From the NCBI RefSeq assembly GCF_018982965.1, contig NZ_JACBYP010000012.1:50546-114545 (forward strand): a stretch of DNA of 64,000 bases, in the 5' to 3' direction. Of the stretch, positions 9,368-18,586 are shown piece by piece. The position numbers were made by a program, and so were the translations under genes. The DNA is from Streptomyces mayonensis. Lineage in GTDB: Bacteria > Actinomycetota > Actinomycetes > Streptomycetales > Streptomycetaceae. Under the pieces are notes generated by a model. That model saw nothing but the letters and a program-made list of their open reading frames with translations, was not told the origin of the DNA and made no database searches. The stretch's first letter is position 1. Every line of letters begins with the position of its first letter.

Positions 9368-9553
9368 TTACCAGGAGCTCTTGGTCACGCCCGGCAGCTC
9401 GCCGCGGTGAGCCATCTCACGAAGGCACACGCGGCACAGGCCGAACTTGCGGTAGACGGAGTGCGGGCGGCCGCAGCGCTGGCAGCGGGTGTAGCCACGC
9501 ACACCGAACTTGGGCTTGCGAGCAGCCTTGGCAATCAGAGCCTTCTTCGCCAT
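9368..9553 (-). CDS. rpsN: 30S ribosomal protein S14 type Z
   Basis: A 61-residue uS14 from ATG 9553 ([20 protein letters not shown]). The zinc-ribbon ligands Cys24/Cys27 and Cys40/Cys43 are intact, so this is the short zinc-dependent S14 of the spc operon and not the zinc-free paralogue. An in-frame start three codons upstream exists, but 9553 gives the standard length. It starts 5 nt after the rplE stop. A 210-bp leader follows before rpsH. Confidence 0.98.
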   Translation of the reverse strand: MAKKALIAKAARKPKFGVRGYTRCQRCGRPHSVYRKFGLCRVCLREMAHRGELPGVTKSSW

Positions 9554-9558
9554 CTCGC

Positions 9559-10116
9559 TCACGCCTCCTTGAAGGGGAAGCCGAGGTGACGAAGGAGCGC
9601 GCGGCCCTCAGCGTCGTTGGTCGCCGTGGTCACCACGGTGATGTCCATACCCCGGACGCGGTCGATCTTGTCCTGGTCGATCTCGTGGAACATGACCTGC
9701 TCCGTGAGACCGAAGGTGTAGTTGCCACGGCCGTCGAACTGCTTGGGGGACAGACCGCGGAAGTCGCGGATGCGCGGCAGCGCGAGCGACAGGGTGCGGT
9801 CCAGGAACTCCCACATGCGGTCGCCACGGAGCGTGACGTGGGCACCGATCGGCTGGCCCTCGCGCAGCTTGAACTGCGCGATGGACTTGCGGGCCTTGGT
9901 GACGGCCGGCTTCTGACCGGTGATCGTGGTGAGGTCGCGGATGGCGCCCTCGATCAGCTTGGAGTCGCGGGCGGCGTCGCCCACACCCATGTTGACCACG
10001 ATCTTGACGAGGCCGGGGACCTGCATGACGTTCTCGTAGGAGAACTCCTCACGCAGCTTGCCCGAGATCTCCTCGCGGTACTTCGTCTTGAGACGCGGAG
10101 TGGTGGTGGTAGCCAT
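9559..10116 (-). CDS. rplE: 50S ribosomal protein L5
   Basis: A 185-residue uL5 with [20 protein letters not shown], the [20 protein letters not shown] basic segment and [20 protein letters not shown]. It binds 5S rRNA with L18/L25 and contacts P-site tRNA. Its ATG overlaps the rplX stop by one base (TGATG), indicating translational coupling. Confidence 0.99.
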   Translation of the reverse strand: MATTTTPRLKTKYREEISGKLREEFSYENVMQVPGLVKIVVNMGVGDAARDSKLIEGAIRDLTTITGQKPAVTKARKSIAQFKLREGQPIGAHVTLRGDRMWEFLDRTLSLALPRIRDFRGLSPKQFDGRGNYTFGLTEQVMFHEIDQDKIDRVRGMDITVVTTATNDAEGRALLRHLGFPFKEA

Positions 10117-10439
10117 CAGATGTCCTCACCCGTCCGCTTGGCAACGCGAACCTTGTTGCCCTCGTCGTCGAAGCGGTAACCGACGCGCGTGACGACCTTG
10201 TTGCCGTCCTTCTCCACGACCAGCTGGACGTTGGAGACGTGGATCGGGGCCTCGGTGGTCACGATGCCGCCGGCCTGCGAACCGCGAGCGGTCGGCCCGG
10301 CCTTGGTGTGCTTCTTGACCCGGTTGACACCCTCGACCAGGACACGGTCCTCGCGGGGGAAGGCCGCGATGACCTTGCCCTGCTTGCCCTTGTCCTTGCC
10401 GGTGATGACCTGGACCAGGTCGCCCTTCTTGATCTTCAT
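10116..10439 (-). CDS. rplX: 50S ribosomal protein L24
   Basis: A 107-residue uL24 with the KOW motif at the N-terminus ([20 protein letters not shown]). The ATG at 10439 is chosen: GGAGG lies 10 nt upstream and the length matches the family. A GTG two codons earlier (10445) overlaps the rplN stop and would add two residues, so the exact start is not settled. L24 nucleates 23S rRNA domain I folding. Confidence 0.97.
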   Translation of the reverse strand: MKIKKGDLVQVITGKDKGKQGKVIAAFPREDRVLVEGVNRVKKHTKAGPTARGSQAGGIVTTEAPIHVSNVQLVVEKDGNKVVTRVGYRFDDEGNKVRVAKRTGEDI

Positions 10440-10441
10440 GC

Positions 10442-10810
10442 TCACAGCACCTCCGGCGCGAGGGAGATGATCTTCATGAACTTCTTCTCGCGCAGCTCAC
10501 GGCCCACGGGGCCGAAGATACGGGTGCCGCGAGGGTCGCCGTCGTTCTTCAGAATGACGGCGGCGTTCTCGTCGAAGCGGATGTACGAGCCGTCGGGACG
10601 GCGGCGCTCCTTGACGGTGCGAACGATGACCGCCTTGACGACGTCACCCTTCTTCACGTTGCCACCGGGGATCGCGTCCTTGACGGTGGCGACGATGACG
10701 TCACCGATACCCGCGTAGCGGCGACCGGAGCCACCGAGCACACGGATGGTCAGGATTTCCTTCGCACCCGTGTTGTCGGCGACACGCAGTCGCGACTCCT
10801 GCTGGATCAC
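10442..10810 (-). CDS. rplN: 50S ribosomal protein L14
   Basis: A 122-residue uL14 ([20 protein letters not shown], then the [20 protein letters not shown] core). The start codon is GTG with CAGGAG 7 nt upstream. L14 forms bridge B5/B8 and is the contact site for RsfS. A 256-bp hairpin-rich gap separates it from rpsQ, so it may have independent expression control. Confidence 0.99.
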   Translation of the reverse strand: MIQQESRLRVADNTGAKEILTIRVLGGSGRRYAGIGDVIVATVKDAIPGGNVKKGDVVKAVIVRTVKERRRPDGSYIRFDENAAVILKNDGDPRGTRIFGPVGRELREKKFMKIISLAPEVL

Positions 10811-10875
10811 GTCTATCTCCTGAATGTCTGCCGGTTCCCTCCGGGGGTCGAGCCCGGAGAGCCTGGCGGAACTCC

Positions 10876-10896
10876 CCTGCGGATGGTCCCCGCAGG
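10876..10896 (-). other. minor stem-loop upstream of rplN
   Basis: cctgcgg (10876-10882) and ccgcagg (10890-10896) form a perfect 7-bp stem with a 7-nt loop. The same cctgcggg word recurs twice more in this intergenic region. It is 66 nt upstream of the rplN GTG in the leftward RNA. The role is unknown. Confidence 0.4.
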
Positions 10897-10982
10897 AACT
10901 TACGAGGCCGTACCTGCCGGGCCGCGTAAAACGACTTACGCGTCACGTGAGTGCTTCACGCTGCCCGGCCGGTTTCCCCGCG

Positions 10983-11012
10983 GGGGGTCCGCAAGTCGCC
11001 TCACGGACCCCC
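10983..11012 (-). other. second stem-loop in the rpsQ-rplN gap
   Basis: gggggtccg (10983-10991) and cggaccccc (11004-11012) form a perfect 9-bp stem with a 12-nt loop. It lies about 20 nt beyond the stronger 11033-11064 hairpin, giving two consecutive strong stems after rpsQ in the leftward direction, an arrangement seen in tandem attenuators. Confidence 0.5.
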
Positions 11013-11032
11013 TGCGGGGTCGGCGCTTCTGG

Positions 11033-11064
11033 CCTGCGGGGCCTCTGCTTCGAGGCCCCGCAGG
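11033..11064 (-). terminator. strong hairpin immediately after rpsQ
   Basis: cctgcggggcctc (11033-11045) and gaggccccgcagg (11052-11064) form a perfect 13-bp stem with a 6-nt loop, starting 2 nt beyond the rpsQ stop. There is no U-tract. It splits the S10 half (rpsJ to rpsQ) from the rplN onward half, so it is probably a partial terminator or RNase barrier; the interpretation is inferred. Confidence 0.6.
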
Positions 11065-11066
11065 GA

Positions 11067-11354
11067 TTACTTGGCCTTCTCGAGGATCTCGACGACGCGC
11101 CAGCGCTTCGTCGCGGACAGCGGCCGGGTCTCCATGAGGAGGACACGGTCGCCGACGCCCGCGGCGTTCTGCTCGTCGTGCGCCTTGAGCTTCTCGGTAC
11201 GGCGGATGACCTTGCCGTACAGCGCGTGGGTCACGCGGTCCTCGACGGCGACGACGACGGTCTTGTCCATCTTGTCGCTGACGACCAGACCCTGGCGGGT
11301 CTTGCGGAAGCCGCGTGCGGCCTTCGTCTCTTCAGTCACGTTGCTCTCGCTCAT
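11067..11354 (-). CDS. rpsQ: 30S ribosomal protein S17
   Basis: A 95-residue uS17 OB-fold protein: an N-terminal extension [20 protein letters not shown], then [18 protein letters not shown] and the conserved [20 protein letters not shown]. It binds helices 7/11 of 16S rRNA. Its ATG shares a base with the rpmC stop (TGATG). It is followed at once by a 13-bp hairpin. Confidence 0.99.
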   Translation of the reverse strand: MSESNVTEETKAARGFRKTRQGLVVSDKMDKTVVVAVEDRVTHALYGKVIRRTEKLKAHDEQNAAGVGDRVLLMETRPLSATKRWRVVEILEKAK

Positions 11355-11578
11355 CAGGCGTTCTCCACCGTTTCGATGCCCAGCTCACGCTCGCGCATCA
11401 GGGTGTAGATCCGCGCGATGTCCTTGCGGACCGCCTTCAGACGGCCATGGTTCTCGAGCTGCCCGGTCGCCGCCTGGAAGCGGAGGTTGAACAGCTCTTC
11501 CTTGGCCTCGCGGAGCTTCGCGAGAAGCTCCTCGTTGCCCAGCTCGCGCAGCTCGGACGCCTTGGTGCCGGCCGACAT
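11354..11578 (-). CDS. rpmC: 50S ribosomal protein L29
   Basis: A 74-residue uL29 made of two helices ([20 protein letters not shown] ... [19 protein letters not shown]). The ATG at 11578 overlaps the rplP stop by one base; a GTG one codon upstream is also possible. L29 sits at the exit tunnel rim with L23, near the trigger factor and SRP docking site. Confidence 0.98.
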   Translation of the reverse strand: MSAGTKASELRELGNEELLAKLREAKEELFNLRFQAATGQLENHGRLKAVRKDIARIYTLMRERELGIETVENA

Positions 11579-11997
11579 CACGCTTCACCTGCCTCGCGCT
11601 TGACGATCCGGCACTTCATCGGCAGCTTGTGGGCCGCACGGGTCAGCGCCTCACGGGCGATCTTCTCGTTGGGGTAGGACAGCTCGAACATGACCCGGCC
11701 CGGGTGCACGTTCGCGACCCACCACTCCGGAGAACCCTTGCCGGAACCCATGCGGGTCTCGGCCGGCTTCTTCGTGAGCGGGCGGTCCGGGTAGATGTTG
11801 ATCCAGACCTTGCCGCCACGCTTGATGTGGCGGGTCATCGCGATACGGGCGGCCTCGATCTGGCGGTTGGTCACGTACGCCGGGGTGATGGCCTGGATGC
11901 CGTACTCGCCGAACGCAACCTGCGTACCGCCCTTGGCCATGCCGCGGCGCTTGGGGTGGTGCTGCTTGCGGTGCTTGACCCTGCGGGGGATCAGCAT
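11578..11997 (-). CDS. rplP: 50S ribosomal protein L16
   Basis: A 139-residue uL16 from ATG 11997 ([20 protein letters not shown]), with the conserved [20 protein letters not shown] and [19 protein letters not shown] blocks. The longer open frame upstream overlaps rpsC and is not used. L16 positions A-site tRNA and is assembled late. The gap to the rpsC stop is 5 nt. Confidence 0.98.
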   Translation of the reverse strand: MLIPRRVKHRKQHHPKRRGMAKGGTQVAFGEYGIQAITPAYVTNRQIEAARIAMTRHIKRGGKVWINIYPDRPLTKKPAETRMGSGKGSPEWWVANVHPGRVMFELSYPNEKIAREALTRAAHKLPMKCRIVKREAGEA

Positions 11998-12002
11998 GAC
12001 GG

Positions 12003-12848
12003 TCAGGCCTCCGTTCCGCCGGTAGAAGAGGACGAGGCCTCGGCCGGAGCGGCAGCGGCGGGCGCGTCGGCCTTGGGGGCCTCGGCGGCGGGAGCCGACT
12101 GCTGCTGCGGCTTGCGCCCACGACGCTCGCCACCGCGGCCACCGCGGGCCGGGCGGTCGTTGCCGCCACGGGCCGGACGGTTGCCGGCGCGGGCGGCGGC
12201 GTTCTCGGCGCGGACCTCGGCGATGTTCTTGACGTCGCCCTTGTAGATCCAGACCTTCACACCGATGCGGCCGAAGGTCGTCTTGGCCTCGAAGAAGCCG
12301 TAGTCGACGTTCGCGCGGAGCGTGTGCAGGGGCACACGGCCCTCGCGGTAGAACTCCGAGCGGGACATCTCGGCGCCGCCGAGGCGGCCACCGCACTGGA
12401 TCTTGATGCCCTTGGCGCCGGCCTTCATCGTGCCCTGCATGCTCTTGCGCATGGCGCGACGGAAGGAGACGCGGGAGGACAGCTGCTCGGCGACGGCCTG
12501 GGCCACCAGCTGAGCGTCCGTCTCGGGGCTCTTGACCTCGAGGATGTTCAGCTGGACCTGCTTGCCGGTCAGCTTCTCCAGGTCACCGCGGATGCGGTCG
12601 GCCTCGGCGCCGCGGCGGCCGATGACGATGCCGGGACGGGCGGTGTGGATGTCCACGCGGACGCGGTCACGGGTGCGCTCGATCTCCACCTTGGAGATGC
12701 CGGCGCGCTCCATGCCGGACGTCATCATCCGACGGATGGCGACGTCTTCCTTGACGTAGTCCTTGTACAGCTTGTCGGCGTACCAACGCGACTTGAAGTC
12801 GGTCGTGACACCGAGCCGGAACCCGTGCGGGTTTACCTTCTGGCCCAT
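12003..12848 (-). CDS. rpsC: 30S ribosomal protein S3 with long Ala/Gly/Arg-rich tail
   Basis: 281 residues. The KH domain and C domain of uS3 occupy about residues 1-212 ([20 protein letters not shown] start; [20 protein letters not shown] is the KH GxxG region). A roughly 65-residue disordered tail follows, first RGG-like ([20 protein letters not shown]), then Ala/Glu-rich. Such tails are typical of Streptomyces S3. S3 lines the mRNA entry channel. The start overlaps the rplV stop (TAATG). Confidence 0.98.
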   Translation of the reverse strand: MGQKVNPHGFRLGVTTDFKSRWYADKLYKDYVKEDVAIRRMMTSGMERAGISKVEIERTRDRVRVDIHTARPGIVIGRRGAEADRIRGDLEKLTGKQVQLNILEVKSPETDAQLVAQAVAEQLSSRVSFRRAMRKSMQGTMKAGAKGIKIQCGGRLGGAEMSRSEFYREGRVPLHTLRANVDYGFFEAKTTFGRIGVKVWIYKGDVKNIAEVRAENAAARAGNRPARGGNDRPARGGRGGERRGRKPQQQSAPAAEAPKADAPAAAAPAEASSSSTGGTEA

Positions 12849-13195
12849 TACCGGGTTCCTTCCTTGCTGCTGACGACCACGGTGATGTGGCTGGTCCGCT
12901 TGCGGATCCGGTAGGCACGGCCCTGGGCGCGCGGCCGGAACCGCTTCAGGGTCGGGCCCTCGTCGACGAACGCCTCGGAGATGAAGAGGCTGTCGGCGTC
13001 GGTGTGGTCGTAGTTGTGCGCGGCGTTGGCGATGGCGCTGTCCAGCACCTTGCCGACCGGCACGCTCGCGGCCTGCGGGGCGAAACGCAGGACCGCCTGA
13101 GCCTCCGTGGCGTCCATGCCACGGATGAGGTCCACCACGCGGCGGGCCTTCATGGGCGTGACGCGGATGTACCGCGCCTGGGCCCTGGCTTCCAT
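12848..13195 (-). CDS. rplV: 50S ribosomal protein L22
   Basis: 115 residues from ATG 13195 ([20 protein letters not shown]), with GAAGGGA 5 nt upstream. An in-frame ATG at 13219 has a weaker site and is rejected. The beta-hairpin loop that lines the exit tunnel, the macrolide-resistance hotspot, lies in the [20 protein letters not shown] stretch and looks standard. The stop overlaps the rpsC start. Confidence 0.96.
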   Translation of the reverse strand: MEARAQARYIRVTPMKARRVVDLIRGMDATEAQAVLRFAPQAASVPVGKVLDSAIANAAHNYDHTDADSLFISEAFVDEGPTLKRFRPRAQGRAYRIRKRTSHITVVVSSKEGTR

Positions 13196-13237
13196 GGTTG
13201 TCCCTTCAGTGTTTGTCATGGTCTGTCACCCCGCTGA

Positions 13238-13519
13238 CTAGCGGCGCTTCGACTTCCGGTCGTCCTTGACGTGACCCCGGAAGGTGCGCGTCGGCGAGAA
13301 CTCGCCGAGCTTGTGGCCGACCATGGACTCGGTGACAAACACCGGGATGTGGGTCTTGCCGTTGTGCACCGCGATCGTGTGGCCGAGCATGGCCGGGACG
13401 ATCATCGAGCGACGGGACCAGGTCTTGATGACGTTCTTGGTGCCGGCTTCGTTCTGCGTGTCCACCTTCTTGATCAGGTGGTCGTCGACGAAGGGCCCCT
13501 TCTTCAAGCTACGCGGCAT
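13238..13519 (-). CDS. rpsS: 30S ribosomal protein S19
   Basis: A 93-residue uS19 ([55 protein letters not shown]). It forms the head complex with S13 near the A site. It lies 12 bp downstream of rplB and 42 bp upstream of rplV. Confidence 0.99.
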   Translation of the reverse strand: MPRSLKKGPFVDDHLIKKVDTQNEAGTKNVIKTWSRRSMIVPAMLGHTIAVHNGKTHIPVFVTESMVGHKLGEFSPTRTFRGHVKDDRKSKRR

Positions 13520-13531
13520 CTCAACCCGTCC

Positions 13532-14368
13532 TTAGCGCTTCTTGTTCGTCTTGCGGCGGCGGACGATGTACTTGTTCGACGCCTTCTTGGGCGAACGAGT
13601 ACGGCCTTCCTTCTGACCCCACGGGGACACGGGGTGACGACCACCGGAGGTCCGGCCCTCACCACCACCGTGCGGGTGGTCCACCGGGTTCATGACCACA
13701 CCGCGGACGGTCGGGCGAACGCCCAGCCACCGCTTGCGGCCCGCCTTGCCCCAGTTGATGTTGCTCTGCTCGGCGTTGCCGACCTCGCCGACCGTGGCGC
13801 GGCAGCGCTGGTCGACCAGGCGGATCTCTCCGGACGGCATGCGCAGGTGGGCCATGGAGCCCTCCTTCGCGAGCAGCTGCACGGAGGCACCGGCGGAGCG
13901 GGCGAACTTGGCGCCGCCACCGGGACGGAGCTCGATCGCGTGGATCGTGGTACCGACCGGGATGTTGCGGAGCGCCAGGTTGTTGCCCGGCTTGATGTCG
14001 GCCCCGGGACCGTTCTCGACGCGGTCGCCCTGCTGCAGGTTGCGCGGGGCGAGGATGTAGCGCTTCTCGCCGTCGGCGTAGTGCAGCAGCGCGATGCGCG
14101 CGGTGCGGTTGGGGTCGTACTCGATGTGCGCGACCTTCGCCGGCACGCCGTCCTTGTCGTGCCGACGGAAGTCGATGACACGGAAGGCGCGCTTGTGTCC
14201 GCCACCCTGGTGGCGAACGGTCACACGACCGGCGTTGTTACGGCCGCCCTTGCTGTGCAGCGGGCGGACCAGCGACTTCTCCGGCGTGGACCGCGTGACC
14301 TCGACGAAGTCGGCGACGCTGGAGCCGCGACGGCCCGGCGTAGTCGGCTTGTACTTGCGGATTCCCAT
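13532..14368 (-). CDS. rplB: 50S ribosomal protein L2
   Basis: A 278-residue uL2 with an OB-fold N domain, an SH3-like C domain and the highly conserved [20 protein letters not shown] loop. That loop carries the His (E. coli His229 equivalent) near the peptidyl transferase centre. L2 is required for subunit association and tRNA binding. It starts at ATG 14368, about 40 bp after the rplW stop. Confidence 0.99.
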   Translation of the reverse strand: MGIRKYKPTTPGRRGSSVADFVEVTRSTPEKSLVRPLHSKGGRNNAGRVTVRHQGGGHKRAFRVIDFRRHDKDGVPAKVAHIEYDPNRTARIALLHYADGEKRYILAPRNLQQGDRVENGPGADIKPGNNLALRNIPVGTTIHAIELRPGGGAKFARSAGASVQLLAKEGSMAHLRMPSGEIRLVDQRCRATVGEVGNAEQSNINWGKAGRKRWLGVRPTVRGVVMNPVDHPHGGGEGRTSGGRHPVSPWGQKEGRTRSPKKASNKYIVRRRKTNKKR

Positions 14369-14408
14369 TTCTCAGTCCTCGTCCGATTCCGGACGATCCG
14401 GACCTCCC

Positions 14409-14828
14409 TCAGGAGGTCGGACCGCCGAAGATGTCGATACGGTCGCCCTCGGCGAGGGTCACGATCGCGCGCTTGCTGTCGGCACGCTTGCCGAAGCCCG
14501 TGCGGGTCCGCTTCCGCTTGCCCTGGCGGTTGATCGTGTTGACCCCGGTGACCTTGACCGAGAAGACCGCCTGGACGGCCTCCTTGATCTGGGTCTTGTT
14601 GGAGCCCGGCGCGACGATGAACGTGTACTTGTTCTCGTCGAGGAGCGCGTAGCTCTTCTCGGACACGACCGGCTTCAGCAGCACGTCACGGGGGTCCGTG
14701 AACGCCTTGCTGGCCGGGGTGACGACGGTGTTCTTGCCCTCGGCCTCGTGGCGGCGCGCCTTGGCGACGCGCGCGGCCTTGGCGGCCTTGGCCGCCTTGG
14801 AGGCGATGCTCGGGTGACGCGTAGCCAT
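14409..14828 (-). CDS. rplW: 50S ribosomal protein L23
   Basis: 139 residues: an Ala/Lys-rich N-terminal extension of about 45 residues ([20 protein letters not shown]), then the uL23 core ([39 protein letters not shown]). Streptomyces L23 is longer than the roughly 100-residue E. coli protein because of this extension. L23 is the main docking point for trigger factor and SRP at the exit tunnel. The start overlaps the rplD stop by one base. Confidence 0.98.
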   Translation of the reverse strand: MATRHPSIASKAAKAAKAARVAKARRHEAEGKNTVVTPASKAFTDPRDVLLKPVVSEKSYALLDENKYTFIVAPGSNKTQIKEAVQAVFSVKVTGVNTINRQGKRKRTRTGFGKRADSKRAIVTLAEGDRIDIFGGPTS

Positions 14829-15487
14829 CAGGCTTCGCTCCCTTCGGTGTCAGTGGCCTTGTCGGGGCCAGACACGAAGGACTCGAAAGCGGCCTGGGTG
14901 AAGACCACGTCGTCCGAGACGAGAACGTCGTACGTGTTCAGCTGGCCCGGCTCCAGGATGTGGATCTGGGGCAGGTTGCGGGCGGACAGCCACGCGGCCT
15001 CGTCGGTGCGGTCGGCGACCAGGAGCAGGTTCTTGCGCTCGCTGATCTTGCCGAACAGCGTCTTGGCGGCCTTCGTGGACGGGGTCTCGCCCTCGATGAC
15101 GCCGGAGACGACGTGGATGCGGTCGTGGCGGGCCCGGTCGGTGAGGGCGTGGCGCAGGGCCGCGGCCTTCATCTTCTTCGGGGTCCGCTGCGAGTAGTCA
15201 CGCGGCTGCGGGCCGTGGACGACGCCACCGCCGGCGAACTGCGGCGCACGGGTCGAACCCTGGCGGGCGCGGCCGGTGCCCTTCTGGCGGTACGGCTTCT
15301 TGCCGCCACCACGGACCTCGCCACGGGTCTTGGTCTTGTGCGTGCCCTGGCGGGCAGCGGCCAGCTGGGCGACGACGACCTGGTGGATCAGCGGAATGCT
15401 GACCTTCTCCACACCGAAGATGCCCTCGGGCAGCTCGACGCTTCCGGTCTTCTCGCCGGCCGGCGAAAGGATGTCAACAGTGCTCAT
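14828..15487 (-). CDS. rplD: 50S ribosomal protein L4
   Basis: 219 residues from ATG 15487 ([20 protein letters not shown]), 7 nt after the rplC stop. The extended tunnel loop is recognisable ([20 protein letters not shown], then [16 protein letters not shown]), as is the globular domain. In E. coli L4 also represses the S10 operon through the rpsJ leader. Whether that applies here is unknown, since the leader at 16467 onward differs. Confidence 0.98.
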   Translation of the reverse strand: MSTVDILSPAGEKTGSVELPEGIFGVEKVSIPLIHQVVVAQLAAARQGTHKTKTRGEVRGGGKKPYRQKGTGRARQGSTRAPQFAGGGVVHGPQPRDYSQRTPKKMKAAALRHALTDRARHDRIHVVSGVIEGETPSTKAAKTLFGKISERKNLLLVADRTDEAAWLSARNLPQIHILEPGQLNTYDVLVSDDVVFTQAAFESFVSGPDKATDTEGSEA

Positions 15488-15494
15488 CGGTACC

Positions 15495-16139
15495 TCAGGC
15501 CCCCTTGGCCGCGGTGCGGACCAGGACGAGGCCGCCGTTCGGACCGGGAACCGCGCCCTTGATGAGCAGCAGACCCTTCTCCGCGTCAACGGCGTGGACG
15601 GTCAGGTTCTGGGTGGTGACCCGCTCGTTGCCCATACGGCCGGCCATGCGGAGGCCCTTGAACACGCGGCCCGGGGTGGCGCAGCCACCGATGGAACCGG
15701 GCGAGCGGTGCTTGCGCTGGGTGCCGTGTCCGGCGCCGAGGCCCTTGAAGTTGTGACGCTTCATGACACCGGCGAAGCCCTTGCCCTTGCTCTTGCCGGT
15801 GACGTCGACCTTCACGCCGGACTCGAAGACCTCGGCGGTGACTTCCTGACCGAGGGTGTACTCGGCGGCGTCGGCCGTACGGATCTCGACGAGGTGACGG
15901 CGGGGGGTGACGTCGGCCTTGGCGAAGTGGCCCTTGAGGGGCTTGTTCACCTTGCGCGGGTCGATCTCGCCGAACGCGATCTGGACGGACTCGTAGCCGT
16001 CGACGTCGTTCGTGCGGACCTGGGTGACGACGTTGGGGCCGGCCTTGACGACGGTGACCGGAACGACGCGGTTGTTCGCGTCCCACACCTGCGTCATGCC
16101 GAGCTTCTCGCCCAGGATGCCCTTGATCTGCTTAGCCAT
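15495..16139 (-). CDS. rplC: 50S ribosomal protein L3
   Basis: A 214-residue uL3 ([20 protein letters not shown] start; [40 protein letters not shown]). The central extension approaches the peptidyl transferase centre. It starts 18 bp after the rpsJ stop. Confidence 0.99.
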   Translation of the reverse strand: MAKQIKGILGEKLGMTQVWDANNRVVPVTVVKAGPNVVTQVRTNDVDGYESVQIAFGEIDPRKVNKPLKGHFAKADVTPRRHLVEIRTADAAEYTLGQEVTAEVFESGVKVDVTGKSKGKGFAGVMKRHNFKGLGAGHGTQRKHRSPGSIGGCATPGRVFKGLRMAGRMGNERVTTQNLTVHAVDAEKGLLLIKGAVPGPNGGLVLVRTAAKGA

Positions 16140-16157
16140 TCTTCAGATCACCGGCCT

Positions 16158-16466
16158 TCAGAGCTTGATCTCGATGTCGACACCGGCCGGGAGGTCGAGT
16201 CGCATCAGAGAGTCAACGGTCTTGGGGGTCGGGTCGAGAATGTCGATCAGGCGCTTGTGCGTGCGCATCTCGAAGTGCTCGCGCGAGTCCTTGTACTTGT
16301 GCGGCGACTTGATGACGCAGTACACGTTCTTCTCAGTGGGCAGCGGCACCGGGCCCGCGACCGACGCACCAGTGCGGGTCACCGTCTCGACGATCTTCTT
16401 CGCCGAGGAGTCGATGACCTCGTGGTCGTAGGCCTTGAGCCGGATGCGGATCTTCTGTCCCGCCAT
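16158..16466 (-). CDS. rpsJ: 30S ribosomal protein S10 (NusE)
   Basis: A 102-residue uS10: [20 protein letters not shown] start, the [20 protein letters not shown] loop, and the [16 protein letters not shown] helix and strand. It is both a 30S head protein and, as NusE, the NusB/boxA partner in antitermination and the NusG-linked transcription-translation bridge. First gene of the superoperon, it is preceded by a 417-bp leader. Confidence 0.99.
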   Translation of the reverse strand: MAGQKIRIRLKAYDHEVIDSSAKKIVETVTRTGASVAGPVPLPTEKNVYCVIKSPHKYKDSREHFEMRTHKRLIDILDPTPKTVDSLMRLDLPAGVDIEIKL

Positions 16467-16883
16467 GGCTACTCAGTAGTCCTGTCTCTCGTAACGCTCT
16501 GGAACCCGGCGGTTCCCTACCGCTCCCCTCCCCCTCCGACCCACGCGGTCGGGCGTGTCGCACCCTCGCTGACACAGATGCCCCTTGTTCGAACATCCCT
16601 GCTCTGGGAGGTGCGGGCCCTTCCGGAACCGCGGACCGGGGGCGAGAGGCCCACCGGGCGCCTGGCCGGTACCCCGCTGACGCTTCCCGGAAGATTCCCG
16701 TACGTCCGCCCCTACATCTTTCGATGTCATACATGGGACGACGAGTACTGTGGGACTCGCTTCCGGTCCCCCCGGCGGGAGGCGCGCAGCATCGGCACTC
16801 GACCGAGCAACCCCGCTAGTCTGCCATACGGGCGGGGAGGGTGGCCAATCGGGGCGGGGAGGATACCCCGGGGGTGACGGAGA
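16467..16883 (-). promoter_or_regulatory. rpsJ (S10 operon) leader and promoter region
   Basis: A 417-bp gene-free stretch feeding the superoperon. It contains the stem-loop element shared with rpsL (16536-16560) and a perfect 10-bp palindrome, tgttcgaaca, at 16586-16595. A weak candidate -10 (TATGAC on the minus strand, 16726-16731) has a poor -35 17 nt away. Short open frames cross it but none looks like a gene. Exact promoter placement is uncertain. Confidence 0.55.
16536..16560 (-). promoter_or_regulatory. 25-nt stem-loop element shared with the rpsL leader (copy 1)
   Basis: In the leftward RNA this is cgacacgcccgaccgcg followed by tgggtcgg, with a 6-bp stem CCGACC/GGTCGG around a GCGTG loop. 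It matches 44018-44042 upstream of rpsL at 24 of 25 positions and in the same orientation. It ends 69 nt upstream of the rpsJ ATG. No function is known to me. It could be an antitermination or regulatory leader common to both ribosomal operons. Confidence 0.6.
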
Positions 16884-17330
16884 TCAAACACGCGACCCTC
16901 GGAGTGCCTCCGGGAACTCCGCTTCCAGGAGCCAGTACTCCCCTTCTTCCGCACTGGCGGCAAGGGCGAAGTGGCCGCTCAGCGATCTGGCGACGAAGAG
17001 GAGATCGCCCGGCTGATCCTCCGTGGCCGAGACGGACGTCCGATCGGTCACCCGTACTCGGACCCAACCCAGCTCCATGCCGGCGCCCACCAGGAACGAA
17101 CCGTCACCGGCCACAAGCTGTCCGGCTCGGGCACGCGCCCTCCACCGGTCATCGACGGCCTGGGCCGCGTCGGTCCCGTTCCGCCGAATGCGCTCGACAG
17201 GCTCGGCGTCGAGGTGCACGACCCTGCGGAACACTTCGGTCACCGTCGGACCGTCCTGCTCCGCGTGCATGCCGAGCACCTCGAAGCCGGCATCCTTCAA
17301 ACGGGACCCTTGTGAAGTCCACTCGCTCAA
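16884..17330 (-). CDS. hypothetical protein upstream of the S10 operon
   Basis: A 148-residue reading from TTG 17330 with GGGGAG 7 nt upstream; the frame also allows GTG 17357, which lacks a site. No domain was recognised. The sequence is soluble, mixed alpha/beta in appearance, with a hydrophobic-aromatic C-terminal third (GDLLFVARSLSGHFALAASA, EYWLLEAEFPEAL) and no signal peptide or membrane segment. It is transcribed toward rpsJ but separated from it by more than 400 bp. A small hypothetical also sits next to rpsJ in S. coelicolor (SCO4700), which supports a real gene. Function unknown. Confidence 0.55.
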   Translation of the reverse strand: MSEWTSQGSRLKDAGFEVLGMHAEQDGPTVTEVFRRVVHLDAEPVERIRRNGTDAAQAVDDRWRARARAGQLVAGDGSFLVGAGMELGWVRVRVTDRTSVSATEDQPGDLLFVARSLSGHFALAASAEEGEYWLLEAEFPEALRGSRV

Positions 17331-17398
17331 CGGTCGTCTCCCCGTCTGCGCTCGCACACGACTTTGCGATGCGGCGCCCCAGGGACCGGGCTACCGGT

Positions 17399-17605
17399 TC
17401 ACCGTGACGGCCTGCGCCCCAGAGCCGTGGACGACGCGACGAACGCGGTCCACGCCTGCGGCGTGAGCGCGAGTCGGGGGCCGGATGCCCGCTTGGAGTC
17501 GCGAACGTGGATGGTGACGGCGGTGGGGGCGACTTCGACGCAGTCGTTGCCGTTACTGCTGTCGCTGTAGCTGCTCTTGAACCAGTGGAGTTCCGGCGTG
17601 CTCAT
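17399..17605 (-). CDS. DUF397 domain protein
   Basis: 68 residues, essentially one DUF397 domain: LHWFKSSYSDSSNGNDCVEV, then VTIHVRDSKRASGPRLALTP and QAWTAFV. The ATG overlaps the stop of the upstream XRE gene as ATGA, a 4-base overlap meaning tight translational coupling. DUF397 proteins are small actinobacterial partners of HTH_31/DUF5753 regulators in Streptomyces differentiation loci (abaA, bldB-associated and whiJ-like systems). The partner role is known for the family and inferred here. Confidence 0.92.
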   Translation of the reverse strand: MSTPELHWFKSSYSDSSNGNDCVEVAPTAVTIHVRDSKRASGPRLALTPQAWTAFVASSTALGRRPSR

Positions 17606-18447
17606 AGCTCTCCCAGCGTTTGCTCGATGAAGACCAGAGACTCCTCTGGTGTGAGCGCCTGAGCCCGGATGATGCCATAGCGAAGATCGAGTACGCGGAG
17701 CTGCCTGGGCTGCGAGACCGGGCGGCCTCCGAAGTCGCCGTCGGTACGCCCCATCCCCGTGCCGTCCGCGAACTTGAGCACTTGGATACGTCCTCCTGTT
17801 CCCGGGTGGTTGGCGCGCACGGTCGGCATCACCTGGAGCTCCACGTACGGCAACTTCGCCATTTCCAGCATGTGTTCGAGCTGTCGGCGCAGCACCATTG
17901 TGTCCCCGATCGGGCGGCGCAGCGTCACCTCTTCCAGGACGAAGCTGAACTCCGGCGCGGGTGAGCGCTCGAAGACGGACTTCCGGGCCATGCGAGCGAC
18001 CGTCATGCGCTCCAGTTCGTCCGGCGAGTAGGCGGGACGCCAGGTGCGGAGCAGCGCCCGCGCGTACTCCTCGGTCTGCAGGAGCCCGTGGATGTTGTGG
18101 TTGCTGTACAGCAGCATCTCGACCGACCGTTCCTCCAGCTCGGCCAGTTGCCGCACCTTCTTGGGATACCGCGCCTTGCGCATGTCTTCCATGAAGGCCC
18201 TGAGATGTCCCTGGGCCTTCAGGATCTGGTCCGCCCGGTCCAGGCACTCCGGGCGGGGGATGCGGGCCCCGCGTTCGATCTTGCGGATCATGTCCTCGCC
18301 GTACCCGAGGGATGCCGCCAGTTCGGGGACGCTCACCCCGGCCGCCTCCCGGCAGACCCTGAGCAGCCGGCCCACCGCCTGCACCACCGGCTCGATCTCG
18401 TCGCCCGGCTCGACATCCCAGCCCGCCTCGTCGACACCCTTGTCCAC
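17602..18447 (-). CDS. XRE family regulator (HTH_31 + DUF5753), WhiJ-like
   Basis: 281 residues from GTG 18447, which has an excellent GAAGGAGG site 4 nt upstream. The frame extends to 18513, but that stretch translates direct repeats (SRLSRLSR) and is more likely operator DNA. The N-terminal HTH (about 20-80: LLRVCREAAGVSVPELAASL, GYGEDMIRKIERGARIPRPE) is followed by a DUF5753 domain (about 100-275) with the typical HGLLQTEEYARALLRTW and TLRRPIGD motifs. It is coupled to a DUF397 gene and divergent from an RsfA-like kinase. This is the modular trio known from many Streptomyces loci. Confidence 0.9.
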   Translation of the reverse strand: MDKGVDEAGWDVEPGDEIEPVVQAVGRLLRVCREAAGVSVPELAASLGYGEDMIRKIERGARIPRPECLDRADQILKAQGHLRAFMEDMRKARYPKKVRQLAELEERSVEMLLYSNHNIHGLLQTEEYARALLRTWRPAYSPDELERMTVARMARKSVFERSPAPEFSFVLEEVTLRRPIGDTMVLRRQLEHMLEMAKLPYVELQVMPTVRANHPGTGGRIQVLKFADGTGMGRTDGDFGGRPVSQPRQLRVLDLRYGIIRAQALTPEESLVFIEQTLGEL

Positions 18448-18488
18448 GGCTCCTCCTTCGGCGCGTACTTCGTACTCGTACAACGCCC

Positions 18489-18526
18489 GGGACAGCCGAG
18501 ACAGCCGAGACAAAAGCCGGGACAGT
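18489..18526. promoter_or_regulatory. direct-repeat operator candidate between XRE and anti-sigma genes
   Basis: The core gacagccga is repeated back to back (18491-18499, 18500-18508), followed by gacaaaagccg and gacag, all on the same strand. It lies in the 139-bp divergent region, 40-80 bp upstream of the XRE GTG and 60-100 bp upstream of the kinase gene. Arrayed short repeats at this spot are what an XRE autoregulator would bind; binding is inferred. Confidence 0.5.
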
Positions 18527-18586
18527 GACGGTACGTGCAGGCGTTGTCACTCACTCACGGAAGCATGCTCCGACACGCTGAGTGAC

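Noticed and set aside
16586..16595. Perfect 10-bp palindrome tgttcgaaca as a specific operator
   Set aside because: A 10-bp palindrome is expected by chance at this window size; no partner or repeat copy was found.
16473..16730. Small minus-strand open frame in the rpsJ leader
   Set aside because: Arg/Gly/Pro-rich, overlaps the conserved stem-loop, no ribosome site; more likely non-coding leader.
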